This document shows positions 9,533 through 18,571 of a stretch of DNA of 20,921 nucleotides, piece after piece. A program made the position numbers and the translations under genes. The stretch comes from Hymenopellis radicata. Its lineage: Eukaryota; Basidiomycota; Agaricomycetes; Agaricales; Physalacriaceae. The notes below the pieces were generated by a model, which had not been told where the DNA came from, did no database searches, and saw only the letters and a list, made by a program, of their open reading frames with translations. Within the stretch, counting starts at the first letter, position 1. Every line of letters begins with the position of its first letter. The DNA is taken from assembly GCA_015501595.1 (NCBI GenBank), contig JADNRX010000831.1, positions 1-20,921 of the forward strand. The letters run 5' to 3'.

Positions 9533-9582
9533 GACCGACGGCTGTAGCTTAGCACACCTGAACATCATCTCGTATGCTTTAT
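9533..9582 (+). repeat. Half copy of the tRNA-like element, opposite strand
   Basis: CGACGGCTGTAGCTTAGC matches the 5' acceptor and D-stem start of the tRNA-like element at 9462. It lies on the other strand about 70 bp away, so the two form an inverted pair. The T arm is missing and the sequence diverges after about 35 bp. The same arrangement exists at locus 2 (17905-17950, minus). Confidence 0.6.
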
Positions 9583-9832
9583 TTGCATGCAGATCAACCA
9601 CGTCTCTGCCTGAGAATGAATGTCTGCCTGAGCTCGGAGCACAGAATTACTTGAACCGATTCATTCGAATTTCGTTTCCAGTCTGTCTGGTTTCGAGATA
9701 GATGTCGCTTCGTCATAGCAGAAGAGGCAGAAAGACGCATCATCCGGGATTGTGGAACACATACAATTCCGCTGCTGTTCAACGAAAGAAGTCATGAATT
9801 ATATTATCGAATATGGAATAAAGCAGAACCAT

Positions 9833-10231
9833 CTACTTGTTGTAGTAGCAGATGTAGTGGTCACCACAAGGGCCGTCACCCGAGTTTGGGTAGTCTCTCG
9901 TAGCCAGACGTACGATACACATGACGGCGAGCGAGTATGTGTATGTAGTCTGTGATTGATCGCGCCTGCCTTGTAGAGAGGGCAGGTGATTAGCGGTCAC
10001 TAAAGGAGAACAATCAGTCTCGTATTTGATGAAAGTAGACGAGAACTTACCCTTCGTCGACCATGTCGTCTGGGTTGCCCCAGCTTTCATCGCCATGTCT
10101 GCTGCCGCCCTTGCCGATGTAGCAGATGTCTTTTAAGCGAATAAATTCGATACATTCCCAGGAGCAGCAAAAAGACCTACAGTGTCCGGGACAGGCATTC
10201 GGGTGTCCGTCAGTAGAGCCGAAGTTCAGCT
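9833..10231 (-). pseudogene. Displaced 3' part of the small secreted protein gene
   Basis: This is the ancestral 3' half of the small cysteine-rich gene, now out of frame with its 5' part because of an internal tandem duplication. It holds the second repeat unit (10245-10055), then a good GTAAGT donor at about 10051, an intron of about 50 or about 150 bp depending on acceptor, and a last exon ending at the TAG at 9835-9833. That exon encodes SGDGPCGDHYICYYNK, with two more cysteines. The copy at 17152 shows the same order without the duplication, which supports a single ancestral gene. If the first CTTTAG acceptor is used, a stop follows at once; an acceptor at TACGAG keeps the frame. Confidence 0.6.
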
Positions 10232-10431
10232 TCAATTCCAGCGGTCGTCGACCATGTCGTCTGGGTTGCCCCAGCTTTCATCGCCATGTCTGCTGCCGCC
10301 CTTGCCGATGTAGCAGATGTCTTTCAAGCGAATAAATTCGATACGTTCCCAGGAGCAGCAAAAAGACCTACAGTGTCCGGGACAGGCATTCGGGTGTCCG
10401 TCAGTAGAGCCGAAGTTCAGCTTCCAGCGGT
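10055..10431. repeat. Recent tandem duplication, units of 191 and 186 bp
   Basis: Unit 10055-10245 and unit 10246-10431 are nearly identical: two substitutions and one 5-bp insertion (AATTG on the coding strand) in the first. Both begin at CGTCGACCATGTCG. The junction sits in short shared sequence around GTCGAC and GACCGC, suggesting slippage or microhomology-mediated duplication. It lies inside exon 2 of the small protein gene. The period is not a multiple of three, so the frame downstream is lost. Locus 2 has only one unit. Confidence 0.92.
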
Positions 10432-10637
10432 CGCCCTGGTCGACGACGAGGTCGGGGTTTCCATAAGAGGTTTCCCGCTTGGTGACGACGCCCTATAGAA
10501 GCAACGAGGCTAAGTATGGTTTTGCAGCACGGCAACGAAGATCGACGTACACTCGCAGTGTCGACGTCGGGACTCGGGAAAGCAACGACGCCCAACGCAA
10601 GAGTCATCAATGCAGCGAAGGAAGTGGGGAAATACAT
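10232..10637 (-). CDS. Small secreted cysteine-rich protein, truncated by duplication
   Basis: Exon 1 (10637-10551) and exon 2 (10492-10232) are joined across a 58-bp intron with a GTACGT donor and CTATAG acceptor, phase 0. The predicted product is 115 residues. Residues 1-19 form a signal peptide (MYFPTSFAALMTLALGVVA), followed by a short pro-region ending in VVTKR, a Kex2-type cleavage site, then ETSYGNPDLVV. The mature part has five cysteines in the pattern CPGHC, FCC and DICYIG, plus the motif KLNFGSTDGHPNAC. A TGA falls at 10234-10232, just after the start of the second tandem unit, so the ancestral C-terminal GPCGDHYIC segment is lost unless unusual splicing occurs. The start is supported by a TATA box and leader upstream. 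I do not recognise the family; effector, antimicrobial or fruit-body roles are only guesses. Confidence 0.72.
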
Positions 10638-10648
10638 TGTGTTAAAAA

Positions 10649-10730
10649 GGTCGTGAATGAGAAAGACTGCAAACGAAGAAGGTGAAGCAGAATGAAGAAC
10701 TCGGTCGGAAACTGGCAGTCAGCTTTTATA
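10649..10730 (-). promoter_or_regulatory. Core promoter and leader of the small protein gene
   Basis: TATAAAAG on the minus strand (10730-10723) lies about 86 bp upstream of the ATG at 10637. It is followed by a pyrimidine-rich leader (10701-10649) whose sequence recurs at 11770-11822 on the plus strand with only two mismatches in 53 bp. Confidence 0.75.
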
Positions 10731-10740
10731 CCAGAGAGCT

Positions 10741-11734
10741 AGTCCATGAAAGACAGATGAGATGAGACGGAGAAATTGACCCGCCAAGAAGGGAAGAAAC
10801 AGCCTCGTGCGACTTGGCGCTGGTAAACATTTCGAGCTGTGGAGTTCAATACAGTATTCGAACGTGTGATGCAGATTCAAACCCTCAAACAATAAGACGA
10901 GACGGGAATGCAGTAAAAGTTCCGCTACAGTCGTCGGAAGAAGAGAAAAGCTGTTCTCGTAAAGTCTTTCACTAGCAGAAACAGGTAGAATTTCCGCGAT
11001 GGCGTTAGCTCTTCCAAAAGTCAAGGGCGGTAGATTGTGTCGTATTGAACCATTACAGGCCGCTCCCAGGCTGTGTTGCACTGACCAGAAAAGTAAAGAT
11101 GAGCGCCACTAGATCTAGATACGCATCCCGTGTTCCACGGACCAGGATCAAACAAGTGCGGGGAAGCTGTGTAAAGTTGTTAAAGCTTTCGCGAGTCTAT
11201 TCCGCACTTCGTTGACATTATAGGTAGTGGTGAATGTTTTCTGGGTCGTCAACGAGGCAACGAGGAGTACTGAAGGACACAGAAAAGCAAAGTCGAGGAA
11301 AAGAGAGTTAGATGATGGTGCTGTGTCAAGAAAGCATATTGCCGCCGGCTATTCTCTTTTCCGTCTTACTGCCATGTTGCAATCGCGTCAAGCGACATCA
11401 TGTTACTACTTTCAGTCAAACTACACTCCGTAAGATCGTCAAGCCTCGTCTCTCCGCGACTTGACATAGCCATGGTTCTGGACGAGAACCGGAAATGCTG
11501 TCGTACGTTTCATCCTTCCTGAGTTCAATTATGGCGATTGCAGAGATACTCTCATCTTGCTCAGGACCGTTCACCACACATCCGCTTCAGCCCTGCTCTG
11601 CCGGCTACCGTGACGCGTCTACGCGTGGCGTTTTTGCAGGCGCCTACTCCAAGTCTTTTACCGACATCTGTGGCACTGCTGCGAATTTAGGCTGTTTTGT
11701 TTAATCTCCACCTTTCGTGTTTGAGGGTGCCATG
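10741..11734. other. Unique intergenic DNA, no gene seen
   Basis: This is the upstream side of the small protein gene. Several open frames occur but none has an ATG, splice pattern and coding bias together. Parts of the minus strand (about 10990-10960) weakly resemble 11530-11555 on the plus strand, so the inverted repeat described at 11742 may once have extended further. Confidence 0.35.
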
Positions 11735-11741
11735 TACACGG

Positions 11742-11822
11742 TATAAAGGACTGCTTGGTCTGGGAGGTTGTTCTTCATTCTGCTCCACCTTCTTCGTTCG
11801 CAGTCTTTCTCATTCACGACCT
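11742..11822 (+). promoter_or_regulatory. Orphan inverted copy of the small-gene promoter
   Basis: TATAAAGG at 11742-11749 is followed 20 bp later by a 53-bp stretch (11770-11822) that matches the leader of the small protein gene with two mismatches, in opposite orientation. Similarity stops abruptly at about 11822, just before where the ATG should come. No signal-peptide sequence follows, and the next ATG on this strand is more than 300 bp downstream. It is a captured or left-over promoter without its gene. Confidence 0.8.
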
Positions 11823-13842
11823 CCGAGGGTCAGGACGTCCTCGACGAAAGAAGCTTGACAGCCGGTCTTTTAACATACGTATACCTGTACCATCTGAAGG
11901 CCGGACACTTCACTGTAATCAACAACGCACAACTTCCTTGGTCACCGGATCCTTCTTTAGCTTTGCCGGTGGGATCGTCCTCAAAAAGCGTGTCCCGGTA
12001 GGTGCGGATTCAAGAATAAACCAAACTGGTTCTGCTTTTCGACATTCTGCTACGGTTGGTAATCTTGCTTCAACTTTGGTAACGCGCTCACTCAGCCATA
12101 GTCAACGAATCACGAAACCCGAGCCGGAGGGCTGGGATATGTCTGACCAATCCATGATTCAAGCCTACGCGTTTCTACCGCCTTCATCCGCTGCCGACGA
12201 TGATTAGATATCCAATTCAACTGTTGGCGGTGAACCATCTTGCTAAGCCGCTACCCCGCTCTCCGAGTCGTTCGAATGAATCAGGGATGGGTATTCAATG
12301 TGATAAGATATCCTCGTCCAATGCACCATCGCGGTAATCTAGGGAGACCACAACGATCTACAAATCCCGACTCCGAGGAGAGAAGAGGGTTTGTGTACGG
12401 CGATCACACAATCGGTATGCACCCCCCAAATGCAACTCTTCTATCTGTTCTTATGATCTGGGAAGGTAAACATACAGTACACGCCACGGAACCTCTCCGT
12501 CGCTGCGTCTCAATCTCGCCTCGACTCGGATACTTTTCAAACTTCGGTCTCAGTCTCCTCCAAGATGAGCCTGAGACGTGTATCATTTAATGATGCGCCA
12601 CCATCCCAGTTCCCGCGTTCACGCCCGATCCCGCTTGCCAACCAGTGAATCGCTATGCTTATCATTGCACCCCGGATAATTAAACGCGATCGCGAGTGGT
12701 GTACCTGTGATACACGCATCTTTGGACACCCTGATCCCATCAAGTTCGGGTCGTACGGTAGCGTGCAGTCTAGTTGTGTTATTGAAAAGCTGCGATGCTT
12801 ATCTGTTCTTAGATCGCTGGACATCTAGTGTTTTACTTGGGTTCCTCTGTGCCACCCGCTAGCATTTGGTAATGTTGAATTGACCCAGGCGTACTCCCAA
12901 GCTGTCATCTCACGACTTGTCTACAGATATAGTCCGCTTGTTTCTTTGTTGTACTTGCTGTGAGACCGTCCAATCTCTCTATCGGGTATCAAACGTGCAA
13001 ACGCCCATTCAATGGGTCACCGGCACACTCAAGGATTAAATATTGGACCCTTGCCTCCGAGTACGACTTTCATACAGTCCGGGGCAGGTTGATTTACGAC
13101 TCTCAGGCCTGACGCGTTGTGAGTACCCGAGGCGTCCTCGCTGTATAACCTTCTTCATTTACCAGTGTTCATAATCAGTCATTTGACGGTGTTCTAGTCA
13201 GTACTCAAGAGGTCAGCTGCGCCTGGCGGGTCTCGTTCGCCTTACTACGGCTTTCCTTCATTCCGCAGGAATGGATGAGTACTCCTCGCCTTTCCGCTGC
13301 CTGTACTAGAGTCTAGACCCCGCACTTGTCCACCTCATTTAGTGACTCTCGACGTCGTCATCGACTTCTTCGCCTATCATCTTTAGCGCAAATCATGTCA
13401 TACTGAGAACGTTCCTGATTTTTGAACTCGGATCTGCCAAACCTTCATTTGCAACAAACCCTGTGAGTAAGTCCTTATTTTCACATGTCCTTGGCGCGTT
13501 TCTCGTGATAAAGAACGGTCGACAAGGCAAACGCGACCACGAATCATAGCGACCGTAGTGAGAATATCAGCCAGTCTACTACGACTCCGAGGAGAAGCAC
13601 TCAAAAGCATTTGCGTCTACCGGTTTCACATCCGTCAAACAGTTTGTAACTATGTTCTGCGAAAATGCACTGCATTCTATTTCGGCGTTCCTCTAAAGCT
13701 AGCATTACCTCGAAGTATTCTGCGACTGAGGAAGATTCTTTTATCTGTCTTATCCATATTCCTCTATACATAGGTTGTGTCCTCACTGGCCATCGATGTC
13801 CCATTAACAATGGAAGGCAAGAACGTCACAAGATGAACTGAC
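11823..13842. other. Long intergenic region without a convincing gene
   Basis: An open stretch at 11823-12001 follows the orphan promoter but lacks an ATG. Another at 12240-12590 (plus) has no recognisable content. The rest is A/T-balanced unique sequence without repeats shared with the two duplicated loci, RNA genes or transposon ends that I can see. Confidence 0.4.
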
Positions 13843-13960
13843 CTGGCAGCCCACTGAATCTCGAAGAAGAAATCGAGAGAGATGCGGTTGCCGACGTTTG
13901 CGATGATGGCGGCAGCGTCGAACTTGGCCAACGCAAGTCCTAGCACGTCGACATCGGCTG
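13843..13960 (-). pseudogene. Isolated exon-like fragment, unknown protein
   Basis: On the minus strand a 118-bp open stretch is bounded by a CACCAG acceptor at about 13961 and a canonical GTCAGT donor at 13842. It has strongly G/C-biased third positions and encodes, among others, LALAKFDAAAIIANVGNRI and SLDFFFEIQW. The flanks on both sides lack matching coding sequence, so it reads as a single surviving internal exon. I do not recognise the family. Confidence 0.35.
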
Positions 13961-14063
13961 GTGAGTGGTGCCCTCATCCTAATCCGGAGGGTCGCTTCGT
14001 TTTTGCTTCTTCATCAGTGTCAAACACGATGTATGATCCTTTTGAGGATGTCAAATTAGTCGC

Positions 14064-14260
14064 CTTCAGACAGCAGAGCAATACCCGATGGACCGCACTG
14101 GTGATAGCCTGAAGAAGCGGGTTCGGCGCCTGAAGGGCGCGTGTAGGTGGCGAGGCTCTGGGCTAGAGGCAACGGCTGTAAGATCCACGGATATGGCGAG
14201 GGCAGCTGACATTGGTTACAGTAGTGAGGAGGCCTCGTGAGTGGGTGGCAGCTTGAATGC
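14064..14260 (-). repeat. Duplicated block A, copy 2 (inverted relative to 4502-4700)
   Basis: The reverse complement of this block aligns to 4502-4700 with many short identical stretches. It lies directly left of block B copy 2, keeping the order seen in locus 1 but with reversed orientation. Confidence 0.8.
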
Positions 14261-14320
14261 AGGTGGCAGCTGTGGTACGTTGCTCTGGACGGTGCGTGTG
14301 GATGAATGTCGCGTAGATTA

Positions 14321-17120
14321 TGACTGCAGCCGAGCCAAGTCGATTCCTTTCAGAGTTGAAGACGTGGATCTATCGCAATAATAAGATATGATAACACGAA
14401 TGATAATGATTGATGATAACAAGTATGACGATTGCGGGAGGAGTACTTGCCGATGACGCATAATTGAGCGACGCGTACTGGCAGTGACCACAGGACCACA
14501 AGACCAGGTAGGTCATCGGAAAAGCCTTCCAACGGTGGATCCAGTCAGCGAAAAAGGAATTGATAAGGATAGTTACCGTGGCGCGTAGAGGTGATCTGGT
14601 GTAAGTGGGTACGTAGTGGGATTGTCACTGTCGACATGGCTGATGGAGAGCTGATGATTGTCGGGGAGATGTGGAAGGATGGGAACACGTACAGTAGAGA
14701 TGTTCGGGAGTCGGACGTTAAATCCAGTATGTTCTAGTAGTTTCTAACGGAGACGTTACCGGGAAGCCGCGTAGATATGAACATTGTTGTTACCGGTAGG
14801 TCAAGCCGGCGCGACACGGACGTAGTTTCCCGATCAGGAAGGTTGGCCGCTAAGCCGATCGCGACCAAGCTTGCTCTCTTCTTTCATCAGTGTCAAACAC
14901 GATATACACTCTGGTTCAGGATTTCCATACAATCGCGTTGCTTTCCTACGCTCCGGGCTCTACCTGACTCTAAGGCCTTGACTTTTTACGCGAACAAATG
15001 TCCGGGCGGCGGTGAACTCACAAGGGACCGCCTCGTTTACGTGCAGGAGCACTTCCCTGGCCACCGGGCGTACACGTACGCCGTCGCGCTTATCTTGAAT
15101 CAACTTCTCCCCGAGGGTGGGCACGATACCCGACGCCAGGCGCTCCGTATAACATAATGGACATATACAGCAAGCAGTTTCCCGTTTTCTGCGATATCGA
15201 CAGCATGGTCAAGTTCTCCGCTGGCATGCGGGAGAATGCCCCAAACGTCGATATCAACTCGGTGACGGAGATTGTAAAGTGTGAGGCTTTTGAAGATTGT
15301 ATTCCATGTGCCGCGGTGCGTTTGAGCTTCTGCTTAATCTCTAAATCTCCGTCTAACAGTTTTATCCATAGACCACCAAGCGCATACGCTCCCGCGGTGA
15401 TACCCTGAATGTTGCCACCCTCACACTCGACTATTTTTCTCCAGTTTCCAATGTTATACAATTTGAAGCGTGGCGTTGGAAAGCGCACCTTCCGACCCTC
15501 CAAGACTAACGGTTCCAGACGTAAACGCGAAACACTCTGTGCGTCGTTTTTACTTAAGCTTTGTACTAATCTTACGTGATTGAAACAGACTGCGTCCCGT
15601 CAAGACCGCCTCCGGATTCTCAGGTCGGAGTCTGAGCTAACGCTCGCCACCGACACACCTTCTGCCGTCTTCGACATGCGTCCGGGGAAAATTCTACTTT
15701 GGTTCACGTTCCCGCAATGCCGCGAACCCGACGAACATTTCGCCAGTCGATGCATCTTAGCTGGAGATCAATCGGATACGCGATACCAACTTGCGACATC
15801 CTAATCTCAATCCTGCCGATCCAGATCAGGGCGACATGTGGATGACGATACAGCTTCACACTTATGTGGGCGAAAGTATACGGCTTAGGCGAACGATTTG
15901 GCTGTTCGTGAAAAAAATGCAGGTTGGTACTTTCAAATGGTCGCTGATTACGCGATGTCTAACAGAATGAATAGGGTGTGGAGATGGGATGACAGTGGCG
16001 GGAAATCCAACGAGTTGGCTCACAAGAATATGCACTTTTCTTCACCTCTCGCAGCCAGGGCGTGTCCATTACTTCTCCTGGCTTCTTCAGCATTGAAATC
16101 CAGCGTGAAAGTCAGCCATCCCTTTCTGCTTCTTGAGTGGCGGATGAATAATCTTTCGACAGGCGCGAGTGGAATCTGCATCATCACTGCCCGACATTGT
16201 TTTCGCGTCTCAAGGACAAGTATTGGTCATGGTTGTTATCCGGCTCAACCGTCAAACCGTACATCGCTCAGGAGAGCCGGTTTAATGAAGGCGTCGAGGG
16301 ACTTCTCAAATGAGAGCGTTTGGCAGCTCGGCTGTTGGGTTTGTCGCTTTTAGATTTTTTGCGTCGTGAGGTGTACTGAGACTCGTTATAGCGAGCGGAT
16401 ATGTCCTTCGTCAATTTGCCGCATGCACATACATGCACATAGGACCACTCCAGGCTGTATGGGCATGGGTATTGATACCTTTAAGGTAACAACTCACGCC
16501 CAAATCTTTGCCCCCACTCATTGCTTTCCAGACTGACTTGCGTAACACGTCCCGACGGGCAACTTAGTCGAGTTTGATGGCCCGCATCCCGCGAAGATGC
16601 ACACCTACTACTATTCTTTTCTATACAACAAGGCTACTTTCGAAGCGGCGGAGAAGTATAAGGACAAATGTGTTCAGACAGTGTTCTGGAAGGTGGCGGC
16701 GGTATTTGAGTTCCTAGAAGGCGGCCTAGGAGTATCGGGGTTCGGGTACTGGGCCCATGATATTGGAGAGTTCATGCGCGATTTGGGTACGCTGATTCAG
16801 GTTGAGTGGAGACTTTGAAGTTAACGGCGTCACGTAGGTGCTGGAGGTGTTCATGGGGGAGCAGATCCCGTGTTGTATAAGCAGTGGTTCGCTTTGGAGC
16901 GCTGGCGAGCGGTTCACTGATACGGTAGAAGCGGAACTGATAGAGTGAATTTCTGTACACCCCCTTCGTTGACGTAGATTGTTAACTGTTTTTTAAGGTC
17001 GACGAAGCCGGAGGCCGCCTGAAAGTTCGTGGCTTTCAAGCGCCCTTACTTGAGTGCCCGTGAACACACAAGACCGGTGTTATTATGAGGCGCCCGCTTT
17101 TCAAGGAGTTCCCCGAGGAC
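14321..17120 (+). repeat. Duplicated block B, copy 2 (direct)
   Basis: It aligns to 5246-8552 in the same direction, including the upstream non-coding DNA (for example AAGTGAACGAT-like AT-rich repeats near 14385-14430) and the GH31 introns. It has multiple deletions relative to copy 1 and stops abruptly in the GH31 C-terminal domain. Confidence 0.9.
15205..17120 (+). pseudogene. Decayed GH31 alpha-xylosidase copy
   Basis: It starts with the same MVKFSAGM opening as copy 1 and keeps the same intron positions (intron 1 with GTGCGT, intron 8 with GTACGC...CGTAG). Lesions: a 10-bp deletion makes a TAA at 15507-15509; a +1 shift lies near 15690; a deletion leads to TAG at 15758-15760. About 290 bp, including the [10 protein letters not shown] region, is missing near 16185. 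The nucleophile region (about 16530-16560) is frameshifted. About 75 bp is missing near 16700, removing the HWGGD acid/base segment. The gene is cut off near 17120, losing about 150 C-terminal residues, where it abuts the small-gene pseudogene. At the two places where copy 1 is one base short, this copy keeps the ancestral frame. No active enzyme can be made. Confidence 0.93.
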
Positions 17121-17151
17121 TCGAGAGTCGATCTGCTGTAACATGAGGACA

Positions 17152-17616
17152 ATGCATTTTACCACTTCTTTCGCTGCATTGATGACTCTTGCTTTGGGCG
17201 TTCGTCGCCCATCCTAGCCCTCACATCGATCATGGTCACGAAGCGAGAGACCTCTTATGGAAACCCAACCTCGTCGTCGACCAGGACGACCGTTGGAAGT
17301 TGAACTTTGGTTCTACTGACGGACATCCGAATGCCTGCCCGGGACGCTGTATGTCTTTGTTTCTGCTCTGTGGAACACGTCGAACTCGTTCCATTCGAAG
17401 ACATCTGCTACATCGGCAAGGGTGGCAGCAGACATGGTGATGAAAGCTGGGGAAACCCGGACGACATGGTCGACGAAGGGTAGGTTTGGTTCTTCTGTAC
17501 GCGCTGATGTCGAGATTGATTGTTCTCCTTCAATAGCGACCACTGGCGCTTTCAACTACCCCGACTCGGGTGACGGCCCTTGTGGTGACCACTATATTTG
17601 CTACTACAACAAGTAG
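17152..17616 (+). pseudogene. Decayed copy of the small secreted cysteine-rich protein gene
   Basis: ATG at 17152 opens the same signal-peptide sequence (FAALMTLALGV) as the gene at 10637. An extra base then shifts the frame and a TAG follows within 22 codons. The 58-bp intron of the other copy is absent along with a few flanking codons. The remainder is recognisable in shifted frames: KLNFGSTDGHPNACPG, the segment ending in DDMVDEG, a GTAGGT donor near 17480, an AATAG acceptor near 17536, and a last exon encoding SGDGPCGDHYICYYNK with TAG at 17614-17616. It lacks the 191-bp tandem duplication and so shows the ancestral layout. Its promoter was lost at the junction with the GH31 pseudogene. 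Confidence 0.88.
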
Positions 17617-17904
17617 ATGGTTCTGCTGTGTTTGGATTGCGATAATTTAATTCATGACTTTTTAATTGAATAGTAGCGGAATGTCATTTGTTCCACAATC
17701 CCCCATGATGTGGTCTCTAGGTTCTGCCTCTTCTGCTATGACGAAGCGACATGTATCTCGAAACCAGATGGCTAGAGACAGACTGGAAGCAAAATTGGAA
17801 CTGGAAGCGAAATTGGAATGAATCATAATTCTGTAAGTACTCCTCAAGCAGGCATTCATTCTCAGGCAGAGACGTGGTCGATCTGCCTGCAAATAAAGCA
17901 TACG

Positions 17905-17950
17905 AGATGAGATTCAGGTGTGTTTTACCGCTACGCTACAGCCGTCGGTC
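17905..17950 (-). repeat. Half copy of tRNA-like element, minus strand
   Basis: The minus strand reads CGACGGCTGTAGCGTAGC and then GGTAAAACACACCTGAA, which matches the acceptor and D-arm half of the tRNA-like element. It corresponds to 9533-9582 in locus 1 and faces the fuller copy at 18021. Confidence 0.6.
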
Positions 17951-18020
17951 TATCCGATATCGATACTGCCCCACCGTGCCCCTCAGCGAAGAAGAGGTTC
18001 CGCTTGATGACGTTCGACAG

Positions 18021-18095
18021 ACGACTGTAGCTTAGCGGTAAAGCACATTTGAACATCATGAACAATGTATGCCTGTTCGACTCAGGCCGGTCGTA
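18021..18095 (+). tRNA. tRNA-like gene, second copy, anticodon not assignable
   Basis: This is a 75-nt sequence. The acceptor stem ACGACTG/CGGTCGT is fully paired with one G-U. The D stem is GCTT/AAGC and the T stem GCCTG/CAGGC closes TTCGACT. A 5-bp stem ACATT/AATGT stands where the anticodon arm should be, but its loop is 14 nt with an internal repeat of TGAACA, and too few bases remain for a normal variable loop. A T5 run lies about 20 nt downstream (18116-18120). A-box-like (TAGCTTAGCGG) and B-box-like (TGTTCGACTC) promoter elements are present. It is the inverted duplicate of 9388-9462 and better paired than that copy. A 7-nt intron in the loop would be one explanation; decay is another. 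Confidence 0.5.
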
Positions 18096-18220
18096 TCCGC
18101 TGAATTCACAGACACTTTTTGAATGGCCTGTTTGCAGGTGTTTTCCAAAACACAACCAACCTGTCTTGCTATTTTCCACTTCACAGAATGGTTGATACGC
18201 GCCGCCGCCGTTAGCACTTG

Positions 18221-18571
18221 TCGACGAGTAGGGTGGCGCAGTAAACCTCCCGGGGGTGTTAGTAACGGTATCAATACCGACCCCCTGGGAGGCCCTAGTT
18301 TCGATACCGTTAGTAACGGTTTCGATACCGGCACGTTGTTTTGGACACGTGATGTGGCGCAGCGGCTTGCCGCCCCCATCCCGCCCTTGTCCCACCAATC
18401 TTAGCCTCTCTAAGCGCCAGCGCGCCGTCACGTGAAATGATCACGTGTCGGTATCGAAACTGTACTGATACCTCGGCCGAGGTTTCAATACCGTATCAAT
18501 TACCGTTACTAACCACAGTAAACCCGAGGTGTATCAAAACCTAGGGTTTACTTCACCACCCTATCGACGAG
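18221..18571. repeat. 8-bp target site duplication flanking the transposon
   Basis: TCGACGAG occurs at 18221-18228 and again at 18564-18571, immediately outside the element. The uninterrupted counterpart in locus 1 (reverse complement near 9235-9242) has the sequence once. Confidence 0.95.
18229..18563. mobile_element. 335-bp hAT-like MITE
   Basis: Terminal inverted repeats are TAGGGTGGCGCAGTAAACC (left) and TAGGGTGGTGAAGTAAACC (right, reverse complement): 17 of 19 match. Flanking 8-bp direct repeats and the TAGGG start fit the hAT superfamily, whose members make 8-bp target duplications. The element is far too short for a transposase and has no coding frame, so it is non-autonomous. The interior holds several copies of a GGTTTCGATACC-like motif in both orientations, and GTTAGTAACGGTA near both ends, which are probable transposase-binding subterminal repeats. 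The empty site in the paralogous locus 1 gives the exact boundaries. The insertion happened after the segmental duplication, or in one copy only. Confidence 0.93.

Larger units (their letters stand above)
9162..10640 (+). repeat. Duplicated block C, copy 1 (inverted partner 17149-18643)
   Basis: This block contains the GH31 downstream region, the tRNA-like pair and the small secreted protein gene. It matches 17149-18643 as reverse complement, from CTTGGCCAA at 9162 through the small gene's ATG at 10637. The partner carries an extra 335-bp transposon and lacks the 191-bp internal tandem repeat. Confidence 0.9.

Noticed and set aside
10055..10431. Two-unit repeat as a transposon or LTR
   Set aside because: The units are directly adjacent and consist of the gene's own exon, with no inverted ends or target duplications.
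11768..12001. A 77-codon frame behind the orphan promoter
   Set aside because: It has no ATG at its start and begins inside the leader; it is unrelated to the small secreted protein.
17931..18431. A 166-codon minus-strand frame across the tRNA-like pair and transposon
   Set aside because: It spans the transposon boundary and the tRNA-like sequences, so it cannot be an old protein; no motif is seen.
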